Shown: piece after piece, positions 1 to 7,305 of the stretch | Numbering within the stretch: the first letter of the stretch is position 1 | Layout: every line of letters starts with the position of its first letter | Assembly (NCBI GenBank): GCA_020438915.1 | Contig: JAGQTR010000104.1 | Location: forward strand, 1 to 11,396 | Origin: Mycobacterium sp. | GTDB lineage: Bacteria; Actinomycetota; Actinomycetes; Mycobacteriales; Mycobacteriaceae | DNA: 11,396 bases | Direction: 5' to 3' | Translations under genes and position numbers: made by a program | Notes under the pieces: model-generated | The model's input: only the letters and a program-made list of their open reading frames with translations | Told to the model about the DNA's origin: nothing | Databases searched by the model: none

Positions 1-33
1 AGGTCGCAGGTTCGAATCCTGTCCCCGCTACTA
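1..33 (+). tRNA. 3' part of a tRNA, probably initiator tRNA-Met (5' end outside the window)
   Basis: Only the end of the gene is present. Bases 1-5 fit a short variable loop (AGGTC). Bases 6-10 and 18-22 form a 5-bp T stem with one G-T pair around the canonical T loop TTCGAAT (11-17). Bases 23-29 (CCCCGCT) would be the 3' acceptor strand, with A30 the discriminator. The next bases are CTA, so CCA is not encoded and must be added enzymatically. The combination of variable loop, T arm and acceptor strand resembles, from memory, the actinobacterial initiator tRNA-Met. The anticodon is outside the window, so the identity is an inference; the fact that this is a tRNA end is much more certain. A strong terminator hairpin follows directly. 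Confidence 0.8.
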
Positions 34-36
34 AAC

Positions 37-74
37 GGAAACGGCCCTCGGAGGAGACTCCGGGGGCCGTTTCC
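37..74 (+). terminator. Hairpin terminator downstream of the tRNA
   Basis: Bases 37-53 and 58-74 pair over 17 bp without a mismatch apart from one T-G wobble (48 with 63), closing a GAGA tetraloop (54-57). It starts only a few bases after the tRNA. The following sequence, ATTTGT, has only a short T run, as is common for hairpin terminators in high-GC actinobacteria. It most likely ends the tRNA transcript. Being symmetric, it could also stop the minus-strand WS/DGAT transcript that ends at 131. Confidence 0.85.
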
Positions 75-106
75 ATTTGTGGTTACTGCCATTTGTGGTT
101 ACTGCC
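75..106. repeat. 16-bp perfect tandem duplication
   Basis: The unit ATTTGTGGTTACTGCC occurs twice in direct succession (75-90 and 91-106), immediately after the tRNA terminator. The two bases before the first copy (CC) match the end of each unit, so 18 bases are in fact shared. It looks like a recent slippage or repair duplication in the spacer between the tRNA and the WS/DGAT stop. It contains no obvious gene or regulatory motif. Confidence 0.9.
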
Positions 107-130
107 ACGCCGGGAATCGCGACGAAGCAG

Positions 131-1645
131 CTACGCCGACTGCGCGGTGGAAACGGCTGGCATCACAACGTGTTCTGCCGGGATGGCCGGGGTCAGGTCA
201 GCGCTGTAACCGGTCCTGGCGTCGGCCGCCATTTTCAGCTCACCGACCACATCCTCGATCCCGCGCGCGATGGAGGCGACGTTCTCGACGTTGTCGGGGC
301 AGGCGACCAGACCGACGGCCAACGTGCCGTCGTAGGACACGGCGGTGACGTTGAGGTTGGCGCCTTCAACCAACGGCGCCATGGGATGTATGCCGAGGAC
401 ATGTGCTCCGGCGCAATATCTTGTCTCAGCCGGTCCGGCGACGTTGGAAGTGATCAGGTGCGCTACCGGGGAATGGAATCGCGACAGCTTCAGGCCGGTG
501 TACAGACCTGTGGCGATCTCGATGAGGGCCGGTGGCACCAGCTCTATGACGTCAGCGAGGTTTATCGGGGGTGCCGACCTTCGGGCGCTCTTGATGCGCG
601 ACGTCGCGTCGTGAATGCTGGCCAGCTGGTCGACCGCGGTGGCCAGATGGACCGGCAGTGTGACGACAACCGGCGACCAACTGTTGGATGCATTGTCCTC
701 AGCGCCTCGCGTGGAGATCGGCATCATGGTGCGCAGCGGGGAACTGGGCACCCCGTCGTGGGTTTCCAGCCACCGTCGCAGCGCCGACGTCGTCGCGGCG
801 AGGAAAACATCGTTGACGGTCACGCCGAATGCGGCCGTGATCGCGTGCAGATCGTCCATGGCCACCGCCGCGAACGCGACGCTGCGCCGCGCGGTGAGCG
901 GGGCACTCAGCCGGTTGCGCGGCGACTTCCGGTCTGGCTCGGAATCGCGCGCCGTGGCACGCTGTGGGCCAGCGTCGGTGAGCAGGTGGCGCACCGACCC
1001 GAGAGTTCTTCCCACCATCGCCTTGATCGCGACGGGGGCCACCTTGGCGGTGACCCGAAGGCCCGCCGCGGTGTTGGCGGCAACCTCGTCGACGACGTCT
1101 TGCACCCGCTCAGTTACGCCAGGAATGGCCGTCGTCGCGTGCTGCGCCGTCGCGGCGAATCCGGCATCCGGATCGGCGGTCATCAGCCCGGGTAGCAGGG
1201 AGGTCACCGCGCCCACCCCGTCGGCTATCGCGTGGGAGAACTTGATCACCACCGCCAGCCTGCCGTCGGCCAAACCCTGCACGACCCAGGCGTCCCACAA
1301 GGGACGCCGACGGTCCAAAGGCTGCGCGTGCAACTCGCTGACGAGGGCGCAGAGCTCTTCCATGGTGCCGGGTTGGGCCAGCCGCACACGATGCAGGTGG
1401 TTGTCGATATCGAACGCAGGGTCGGCGATCCATGCCGGCTGACCCAAACCGAAGGGTTTGGTGAGTAGTCGTTGCCGAAAACCGGGAATCGCCGCCGCTC
1501 GTTCAGCCAGGAGCCGCATCAGCGCCCCGGCGGTCAGGTCGCCACGCGCGGCCGGGTCGCAAAACGCAACCGCCAGAACGTGAGTGGGCATCACGGTCGT
1601 TTCGCCGTGCAGGGAAATGCCGTCCAGGCCGGTCAATCGATTCAT
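131..1645 (-). CDS. Wax ester synthase / diacylglycerol O-acyltransferase (WS/DGAT family)
   Basis: This is predicted to transfer an acyl group from acyl-CoA to diacylglycerol or a fatty alcohol, making storage triacylglycerol or wax ester, probably at the membrane surface. Residue numbers below count from the upstream ATG at 1657. The N-terminus carries the family-typical NRLTGLDG, then PLDRRRPLWD (113-122) and the active-site motif as SHAIADG (141-147). The usual form is HHxxxDG; the second, catalytic His (142) and D146-G147 are kept but the first His is Ser. C-terminal marks are NDVFLA (282-287), SNVAGP (404-409) and LNVTAVSYDG (435-444). About 504 aa is normal for the family. I prefer the start at 1645 because it has GGAG (1652-1655) six bases upstream and begins at the usual family N-terminus; the ATG at 1657 adds four residues. 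It is transcribed divergently from jetA. Mycobacteria carry many paralogues, so no symbol is assigned. Confidence 0.93.
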   Translation of the reverse strand: MNRLTGLDGISLHGETTVMPTHVLAVAFCDPAARGDLTAGALMRLLAERAAAIPGFRQRLLTKPFGLGQPAWIADPAFDIDNHLHRVRLAQPGTMEELCALVSELHAQPLDRRRPLWDAWVVQGLADGRLAVVIKFSHAIADGVGAVTSLLPGLMTADPDAGFAATAQHATTAIPGVTERVQDVVDEVAANTAAGLRVTAKVAPVAIKAMVGRTLGSVRHLLTDAGPQRATARDSEPDRKSPRNRLSAPLTARRSVAFAAVAMDDLHAITAAFGVTVNDVFLAATTSALRRWLETHDGVPSSPLRTMMPISTRGAEDNASNSWSPVVVTLPVHLATAVDQLASIHDATSRIKSARRSAPPINLADVIELVPPALIEIATGLYTGLKLSRFHSPVAHLITSNVAGPAETRYCAGAHVLGIHPMAPLVEGANLNVTAVSYDGTLAVGLVACPDNVENVASIARGIEDVVGELKMAADARTGYSADLTPAIPAEHVVMPAVSTAQSA

Positions 1646-1896
1646 CAGCTGCTCCATCCGCCTGTCCGGGCTTGAATCGAAACCCGGTGGATTCGTTGTC
1701 GGATTACCCCTCGATTACACCCGCCCGAATGGCCTCTCAGTCCACTCGACAGCACATTCCCACCACAGTCACACGCGATTGCCGGGGTCCGATCTTGCTG
1801 ATGCCTGCACGGTCTCGGGAAACCTCACGCAGCCGCGCCGGCATCGCGGTCGGTCCGGCACGCATAGCTGTCGGTGAGACCACTTACGCTCTGGTT
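1646..1896. other. Divergent intergenic region between the WS/DGAT gene and jetA
   Basis: About 250 bp separate the two divergent starts and should hold both promoters. An open frame in phase with jetA runs from an ATG at 1672, but the residues it encodes before 1897 are low-complexity, rich in Ser, Arg and Thr, and unlike the DUF3375 N-terminus, so I read this stretch as non-coding. A -10-like element for jetA is listed separately. I could not identify a convincing promoter for the WS/DGAT gene or a clear operator. Confidence 0.6.
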
Positions 1897-1897
1897 G
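1885..1897 (+). promoter_or_regulatory. Putative jetA promoter -10 element for a leaderless transcript
   Basis: TACGCT (1885-1890) fits the mycobacterial -10 consensus TANNNT. Six bases later lies the GTG at 1897, exactly where transcription would be expected to begin, so the GTG could be the first codon of the mRNA. No good Shine-Dalgarno precedes this GTG, which agrees with a leaderless start. No strong -35 hexamer is seen, which is common in mycobacteria. This is a sequence-based inference. Confidence 0.5.
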
Positions 1898-3339
1898 TGG
1901 AGTATGCAGCGATCGAAGCGTTGCGGGACCGGCACCCTGCGTGGCGACTGCTACGTGCCGGCAACTCGACGCTTATTCTCTCCTTCCTCGGGGAGTTCTT
2001 CGTCGAGGGCAATCGGGGAGCATGCTCGGCGAGCGAGGTCATGGCCGCGTTGGACGACCACCTCTACGCATTGAATGCCGAGGTTCACACCGAGAACGGG
2101 CAGCAACGCTTCCCCAAAGATCCCAAATCGTATTTGGAGGACTGGGCGGCCATCGACACCGCCTATCTGCGCCGGTTCTACCCTCCCGGCGACGATCAGG
2201 TCCACTACGAGGTCACACCTGCGTTCGAGAAGGCTTATGCCTGGATCAGCACCCTCAAAGGCAGATCGTTCGTGGGAACCGAGTCCAGGTTGCACACCGT
2301 GGTCGAGTTGCTCCGACAGATCGTGCACGGTACAGAATCCAAGACCGACGTCCGGCTGGCCGAATTACACCGACGCCGAAATGAACTCGACGCCGAGATT
2401 GCGGCCGTGGAGGCCGGCGTGGTCAGGGTGATGGATGCGACCGGGGTTCGTGACCGCTACCAGCAACTCTCGGCAACCGCGCGGGAACTGCTCTCGGATT
2501 TTCGCGAAGTCGAAGAGAACTTCCGGCTCTTGGATCGTGCCGCGCGGGAGAAGATCGCGGCTTGGGATGGATCGAAGGGCGAACTGCTGGCCGAGCTGGT
2601 CGGAAGCCGCTCCGAGATCACCGGCTCGGACCAGGGCCGCAGCTTTCAGGCGTTCTACGACTTCCTGCTCTCCGAGGCGCGTCAAGCTGAACTCAACGGT
2701 CTGCTTGGCAAGGTGTCAGCACTCGAAACCATCGAGGCCGACCAGCGGATTCGTGGTATTCACCACGACTGGTCCGAGGCTGCCGACCGCGCACAGCGCA
2801 CGGTCCGGCTGATATCCGAACAGTTGCGCCATTTCCTCGACGACCAGGTATGGCTGGAGAATCGGCGTGTTTTGGATCTAGTCCGGGCGGTGGAGAGCGC
2901 AGCTCTAGAAGTCCGCGAACACCCCCCGGCTTTCGGTCTCGAGGTCGACCAGCCCGGCATCGAGATCGCATTACCGTTCGAGCGTCCGCTCTACCAATCG
3001 CCCGCCGCGGTGGCCGTGGAAAGCAGTCTCCCCGCGGAAACCGAGGAGGTCGATTCCGATCTTCTCTTCACCCAGACCTATATCGACCAGGCGCGCCTGG
3101 CCCAGATCATTCGGACCGTTCTGCCCGAGAGGACCTCGGCCCTGTTGTCCGATGTCCTTATGCTGCACCCGATCGAGCAGGGAGCCGCGGAAATCGTCGG
3201 TTATCTCGCACTCAGCGACGACGATTTGACCGTCGATATGGATGCCAGCGATGAAACGCTCCTTGAATACTGCAACCCCGCTGACCCGGACACGACGAAA
3301 CGAGCGAGGTTGCCGAAGGTGACGGTGCGGCGCCGATGA
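1897..3339 (+). CDS. jetA: Wadjet protein JetA (DUF3375; MukF-like kleisin subunit)
   Basis: First gene of the Wadjet operon. In this family JetA is the kleisin-like subunit that bridges the two JetC heads and recruits JetB, as MukF does in MukBEF. The DUF3375 signature begins at once: VEYAAIEALRDRHPAW at the N-terminus, then DDHLYALN, FYPPGDD (94-100) and SFVGTESR (124-131). The middle, roughly residues 145-310, is rich in charged heptad-like helix. The C-terminal part is acidic and probably holds a winged-helix segment. I chose GTG 1897 because family similarity starts right there, because it gives about 480 aa, the usual DUF3375 size, and because a -10 element lies six bases upstream. An ATG at 1672 would add 75 unrelated residues. 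The stop overlaps jetB by four bases (ATGA). M. smegmatis EptA is the expected counterpart. Confidence 0.9.
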   Translation: MEYAAIEALRDRHPAWRLLRAGNSTLILSFLGEFFVEGNRGACSASEVMAALDDHLYALNAEVHTENGQQRFPKDPKSYLEDWAAIDTAYLRRFYPPGDDQVHYEVTPAFEKAYAWISTLKGRSFVGTESRLHTVVELLRQIVHGTESKTDVRLAELHRRRNELDAEIAAVEAGVVRVMDATGVRDRYQQLSATARELLSDFREVEENFRLLDRAAREKIAAWDGSKGELLAELVGSRSEITGSDQGRSFQAFYDFLLSEARQAELNGLLGKVSALETIEADQRIRGIHHDWSEAADRAQRTVRLISEQLRHFLDDQVWLENRRVLDLVRAVESAALEVREHPPAFGLEVDQPGIEIALPFERPLYQSPAAVAVESSLPAETEEVDSDLLFTQTYIDQARLAQIIRTVLPERTSALLSDVLMLHPIEQGAAEIVGYLALSDDDLTVDMDASDETLLEYCNPADPDTTKRARLPKVTVRRR

Positions 3340-3914
3340 GCAATGAACACGCCGTCGCCAGTGCCATCATCCGGCTGATGCAGGGGGTTGTCTACCGCGA
3401 GTCAGATGAGGACACGTGGGTATCGCTGGAACGCCTGGGAGCCGGTGTCCGTGACCATTTCGCCGCTATCGGTGTCGACGTGATCGTCGATGATGCCGAG
3501 GGCTACGCCTATCTCCGATCCCGGCCAGAGCAGGAGGGAGACGAAGCCCTCCCGCGGCTGGTGCGCCGTCGGGCACTGACATACAACGTCAGTCTGCTGT
3601 TGGTGCTGTTGCGCAAGCGGCTCGTCGAATTCGAAACCACCGGCGGGGAGGGCCGGCTGGTGCTGTCCACCGACCAGATCACCGAGATGTTAAGTGTCTT
3701 CCAGGCGTTCTCTACCAACGACGCTCGGGTCGCTGACCAAGCCGAGACGACGATCAGGAAAGCCGCTGAACTGGGCTTCCTGCGACAGCTGCGTGGTCAA
3801 TCCGACCATTGGGAAGTGCGGAGGATACTCAAGGCTTACGTTGACGCCCAAACTCTCTCGAATTTCGCGGGCAAGCTTCAGGAGTACGCCGGGGGAAACG
3901 CTGCCGATGAATAG
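3336..3914 (+). CDS. jetB: Wadjet protein JetB (DUF4194; MukE-like kite subunit)
   Basis: This 192-aa protein fits DUF4194, the small winged-helix kite subunit of Wadjet that binds the JetA kleisin and corresponds to MukE. Visible family features are an N-terminal helix (AIIRLMQGVVYRES), the segment DVIVDDAEGYAYLR (about residues 49-62), a helix with a run of hydrophobic residues around YNVSLLLVLLRKRLVEFE (about 83-100), and a C-terminal winged-helix-like part with WEVRRILKAYVDA. The start is fixed by the four-base ATGA overlap with the jetA stop, which suggests translational coupling. The 3' end overlaps the start of jetC by eight bases. No catalytic motif is expected or seen. It could not be named from sequence alone as surely as JetC; the identification gains strength from length and position between JetA and JetC. 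Confidence 0.9.
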   Translation: MSNEHAVASAIIRLMQGVVYRESDEDTWVSLERLGAGVRDHFAAIGVDVIVDDAEGYAYLRSRPEQEGDEALPRLVRRRALTYNVSLLLVLLRKRLVEFETTGGEGRLVLSTDQITEMLSVFQAFSTNDARVADQAETTIRKAAELGFLRQLRGQSDHWEVRRILKAYVDAQTLSNFAGKLQEYAGGNAADE

Positions 3915-6900
3915 CACAGCCGGCTTTGCTGCCCAACCTCGCGACGATACGAGGGCCGGTTACCGGTTGCAACACACCGAGGTCTTGAACTGGGGCACCT
4001 TCGACGCCCATGTCTGGCGGTTCACCCCGGGGACCGACACCGCGCTGCTCACCGGCGATATCGGTTCCGGCAAATCGACGATCGTCGATGCACTCACGAC
4101 CTTGTTGGTGCCCTCGCATAAGGCCGCGTACAACAAAGCTGCCGGCGCCGAGGCCAAGGAACGCACGCTGCGTTCGTATGTCGAAGGTCACTACAAATCC
4201 GAGCGCGTCGAGGCCACCGGCCGTTCCCGCGCGAAGGGATTGCGTGAGAACCGACGAAGCTACTCGGTGATCCTGGGAGTCTTCACCAACCACGGTTACG
4301 ACGAGACCGTCACCCTGGCCCAGGTTTTCCAGCAGCGCGAGAGCACCGGTCAGCCCTACCGGTTTTTCGTCACCGCAACCAAAGAACTGTCCATCGCCAC
4401 GGATTTCGCCGACTTCGGTTCGGAACTGCGGGATCTGCGAAAGAGGCTGCGTGCCGGCGGCGCCGAGGTGTTCGACGAATTCCCCAAATACGCAACCTCT
4501 TTGCGCCGGCTGCTTGGAGTCCGATCCGAGCAGGCGCTCGAGCTGTTCCATCAGACAGTGTCGATGAAGTCAGTCGGTAATCTCAACGACTTCGTGCGGG
4601 ACCACATGCTCGAACCGAGTGACTCCACCGACCGCGTCCGCGACATCATCGGCCACTTCGAAGACCTGACCAAGGCACACGATGCCGTCATGCGCGCGCG
4701 GGAGCAACTCGAAGCGCTCGAACCCGTCGCGCAGACAACGGTGAAGTACGATGACGCGCTCACGCAGCGCGATAACCTCGAATGCCAGCGATCAGCCGTG
4801 CGGCTGTTCATCGCTGAGCTTCGTTCAACCCTGCTCGCCGATGAGATCGCCGCGCTGGAATCCGAAGGTGCGGCGCTGTGGCAGGAGCTGGACACCGCCG
4901 AAGCCGAACAGCATGAGCTCACCCGCGAACGCGAATCCCTCATCGAGGAGCGGGCCATGGCGGGCGGAGATCGCATCGGCGAACTCGAGCGACTTGCCCG
5001 TGAGGCCCGCGAACAAGCCGAACAGCGTCGTCGCGCGCGGGCGTTGTTCGACGCGGCTGTCAACGACGCCGAACTCGCGCCGATTGTCCGCAGGGAGGAT
5101 TTCACGGCCCTGTCCGCTCGGGTGTCCGAAGAGCGCCCGCGCCTCACTGCCGACAAGCGCACTGTTGACGCAGAAACCGCCGAGGCAATCGGCGCCGACA
5201 AGGAGCTCCAACGCAAGTGCGACACCGTCGCCGATGAGCTCGCCAGCCTGGAGCAGCGCACCAGCAATCTCCCGGTGGAGCAGGTCGAGGTTCGCGGGGA
5301 ACTCTGTGCCGCATTGGGTTTGACGCCCGACGACCTGCCCTATGCCGGTGAACTACTCGATGTATTCGAGGAACACTCCGACTGGCGCGGAGCCGCGGAA
5401 CGGGTACTGCGCGGATTCGCGCTCTCCCTGTTGGTGCCGCAACAGCACTATGACGCCGTCGCAGGCTGGGTAAACGCCCGTCGGCTCACCTTCCGCGGTC
5501 GCGGTGGGCGTCTGATCGGGGCGAAGCTGGTCTACGAAAAAGTCCCCCGGCAACGGGTTCGCCTCCAGTCACCGTCACATGACGGGTTGGTTCTCGCCGA
5601 TTGCATCGAGGTCAAAGAAGGACCGTTCGAGGAGTACCTCGTCGACGAACTCGTGAAGCGGGCCGACTACCGATGCGCGGCAACCCTCGAGGAGTTCCGT
5701 AGCCAGCGGCGAGCCGTGACCCGTGAGGGCCAGGTGCGTTTCGGTGAGCGCCATGAAAAAGACGATCGGCACCGCATCGACGACCCTCGGCGATGGGTTC
5801 TCGGCTGGGCCAACGAACGGAAGATCGCCGCGCTGCGCACCGAACTCGCCGAGCTGCAGGCCGAGCGTGAGAAAGTGTCGGCAGAGTTGGCCGGACTGGC
5901 TGCACGACGGGAGATGCTGCAGGGGAGGCTGGACGCTTTCCTGCGTCTCGAGGGTTTCCGCAGCTGGATGGAAGTCGATGTCGAAGAGGCAGAGTCGCGT
6001 GCGAACGACCATGACGCCGAACGCATCCGCCTGCAGGGCGGCTCGTCGCGACTAGAGGAGATCACGCGTGCGCTGGGCAAAAACTCCGAGCGCGCCACCG
6101 CCGTGGGGGAGTTGATCAGGAAACTGACCGGCCGGATCGCCACCATGGCGCAGGCCGTGGAGCAAGCACGTCAGAACAAGAAGCGAGACGACGATTTCGT
6201 CGCGGCGCAACCAGAGCAGGACTTGAGAGTCGCCCGCGCGCACTACCCGGCCCTCGACGAGCGCCTCGCGAAGAATCGTCCGACGCGCGCAGGGGAGTGT
6301 TCCGAGGCGGAAAATAGTCTCTCTACTGTCCTTCACGGGCGAATTGAGCGACTCACCCGGGAACTCGGTGGGTATGGCCAGAGTCTGGGACAGTACATGG
6401 TTGCGGTGTTGGGCCGGTGGCCCGAACTTCGCGCAGACATGGACGCCAACGTCGAGGCCCGCCATGAGTTCGTGGCATATCGTGACCGCGTCGCGACGGA
6501 CGCCCTCCCGCGTTTCGAAAGCGAGTTCAAGGAACAGCTCAATAAGAACGCGATCCAGGAGCTGGCTGGGTTCAACAATTGGCTCAACCGGCAGGCATCA
6601 GCCATCGGCGAGCGCGTCGCGCGTATCAACGATGCGCTCGGGGCGGTGCCTTACAACCCCGGTCGCTACATCCGGCTGGAGACGGAGTTCACTACCAATC
6701 AGGATGTCGCACAGTTTCGCTCGGATCTGCGCAATCTGACCAATGACAGCCTCGCCGTCGATGGCGACCAATACTCCGAGCAGCGCTTCCTGGACGTCAA
6801 GCGGATCATCGAACGCTTCCGTGGCCGCGATGGCTACGCAGAATCCGACAAGAACTGGACCAGGAGGGTCACTGACGTACGAAATTGGTTCGTCTTCTCG

Positions 6901-7305
6901 GCGTCCGAGCGGGACGTGGATACCGACGACGAATGGGAGCATTACAGCGACTCCGACGGCAAGTCCGGCGGTCAGAAGGAGAAGCTCGCCTACACGATTC
7001 TCGCGGCGTCCCTGGCATACCAGTTCGGGCTTGAGTGGGGCGCCGAGCAATCGCGAGACTTCCGGTTCGCCGTCATCGACGAAGCTTTCGGGCGTGGCTC
7101 GGACGTATCGACCCGCTACGCATTGGAGCTCTTCGCGACGCTCGGGCTGCAACTCCTGATCGTCACACCCCTGCAGAAGGTCCACATCATCGAGCCGTAC
7201 GTGAAGGCAATCGGATTCGTCGACAATCCGACCGGAACATTCTCTCGGCTTCAGACGATGACGATCCAGGAGTACCGCACACGGCGCGACGGCCAACGGG
7301 CGTGA
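3907..7305 (+). CDS. jetC: Wadjet protein JetC (SMC/MukB-like ATPase, COG4913 type)
   Basis: This is the motor of the Wadjet complex, a MukB/SMC-type ATPase expected to extrude DNA loops. The N-terminal head has Walker A GDIGSGKS (50-57). Two long Glu/Arg/Ala-rich coiled-coil arms, roughly 250-455 and 635-900, flank a globular hinge-like region (about 460-600). The C-terminal head has the ABC signature core KSGGQ (1019-1023) and Walker B FAVIDEAF (1054-1061), with D1058 and catalytic E1059 present. All ATPase motifs are therefore intact. At 1132 aa the length is normal for the family. I chose ATG 3907 because GGGGGA (3891-3896) lies ten bases upstream and the conserved N-terminus follows; a longer open frame from 3694 lies inside jetB. 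EptC of M. smegmatis, whose loss permits plasmid maintenance, is the expected counterpart. The stop overlaps the jetD start by four bases. Confidence 0.95.
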   Translation: MNSTAGFAAQPRDDTRAGYRLQHTEVLNWGTFDAHVWRFTPGTDTALLTGDIGSGKSTIVDALTTLLVPSHKAAYNKAAGAEAKERTLRSYVEGHYKSERVEATGRSRAKGLRENRRSYSVILGVFTNHGYDETVTLAQVFQQRESTGQPYRFFVTATKELSIATDFADFGSELRDLRKRLRAGGAEVFDEFPKYATSLRRLLGVRSEQALELFHQTVSMKSVGNLNDFVRDHMLEPSDSTDRVRDIIGHFEDLTKAHDAVMRAREQLEALEPVAQTTVKYDDALTQRDNLECQRSAVRLFIAELRSTLLADEIAALESEGAALWQELDTAEAEQHELTRERESLIEERAMAGGDRIGELERLAREAREQAEQRRRARALFDAAVNDAELAPIVRREDFTALSARVSEERPRLTADKRTVDAETAEAIGADKELQRKCDTVADELASLEQRTSNLPVEQVEVRGELCAALGLTPDDLPYAGELLDVFEEHSDWRGAAERVLRGFALSLLVPQQHYDAVAGWVNARRLTFRGRGGRLIGAKLVYEKVPRQRVRLQSPSHDGLVLADCIEVKEGPFEEYLVDELVKRADYRCAATLEEFRSQRRAVTREGQVRFGERHEKDDRHRIDDPRRWVLGWANERKIAALRTELAELQAEREKVSAELAGLAARREMLQGRLDAFLRLEGFRSWMEVDVEEAESRANDHDAERIRLQGGSSRLEEITRALGKNSERATAVGELIRKLTGRIATMAQAVEQARQNKKRDDDFVAAQPEQDLRVARAHYPALDERLAKNRPTRAGECSEAENSLSTVLHGRIERLTRELGGYGQSLGQYMVAVLGRWPELRADMDANVEARHEFVAYRDRVATDALPRFESEFKEQLNKNAIQELAGFNNWLNRQASAIGERVARINDALGAVPYNPGRYIRLETEFTTNQDVAQFRSDLRNLTNDSLAVDGDQYSEQRFLDVKRIIERFRGRDGYAESDKNWTRRVTDVRNWFVFSASERDVDTDDEWEHYSDSDGKSGGQKEKLAYTILAASLAYQFGLEWGAEQSRDFRFAVIDEAFGRGSDVSTRYALELFATLGLQLLIVTPLQKVHIIEPYVKAIGFVDNPTGTFSRLQTMTIQEYRTRRDGQRA

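Noticed and set aside
77..1195. Long plus-strand open frame opposite the WS/DGAT gene (and further ones at 615-1442)
   Set aside because: The translations are Arg/Gly-rich without family features, while the minus strand encodes a complete WS/DGAT. They are antisense shadows of a high-GC gene.
1672..1896. N-terminal extension of jetA from the ATG at 1672
   Set aside because: The 75 residues do not resemble DUF3375, and similarity begins exactly at GTG 1897, which has a well-placed -10 element.
3694..3906. N-terminal extension of jetC inside jetB
   Set aside because: It lies wholly within the jetB reading region in another frame and lacks conserved features; ATG 3907 has a ribosome binding site and is followed by the ATPase head.
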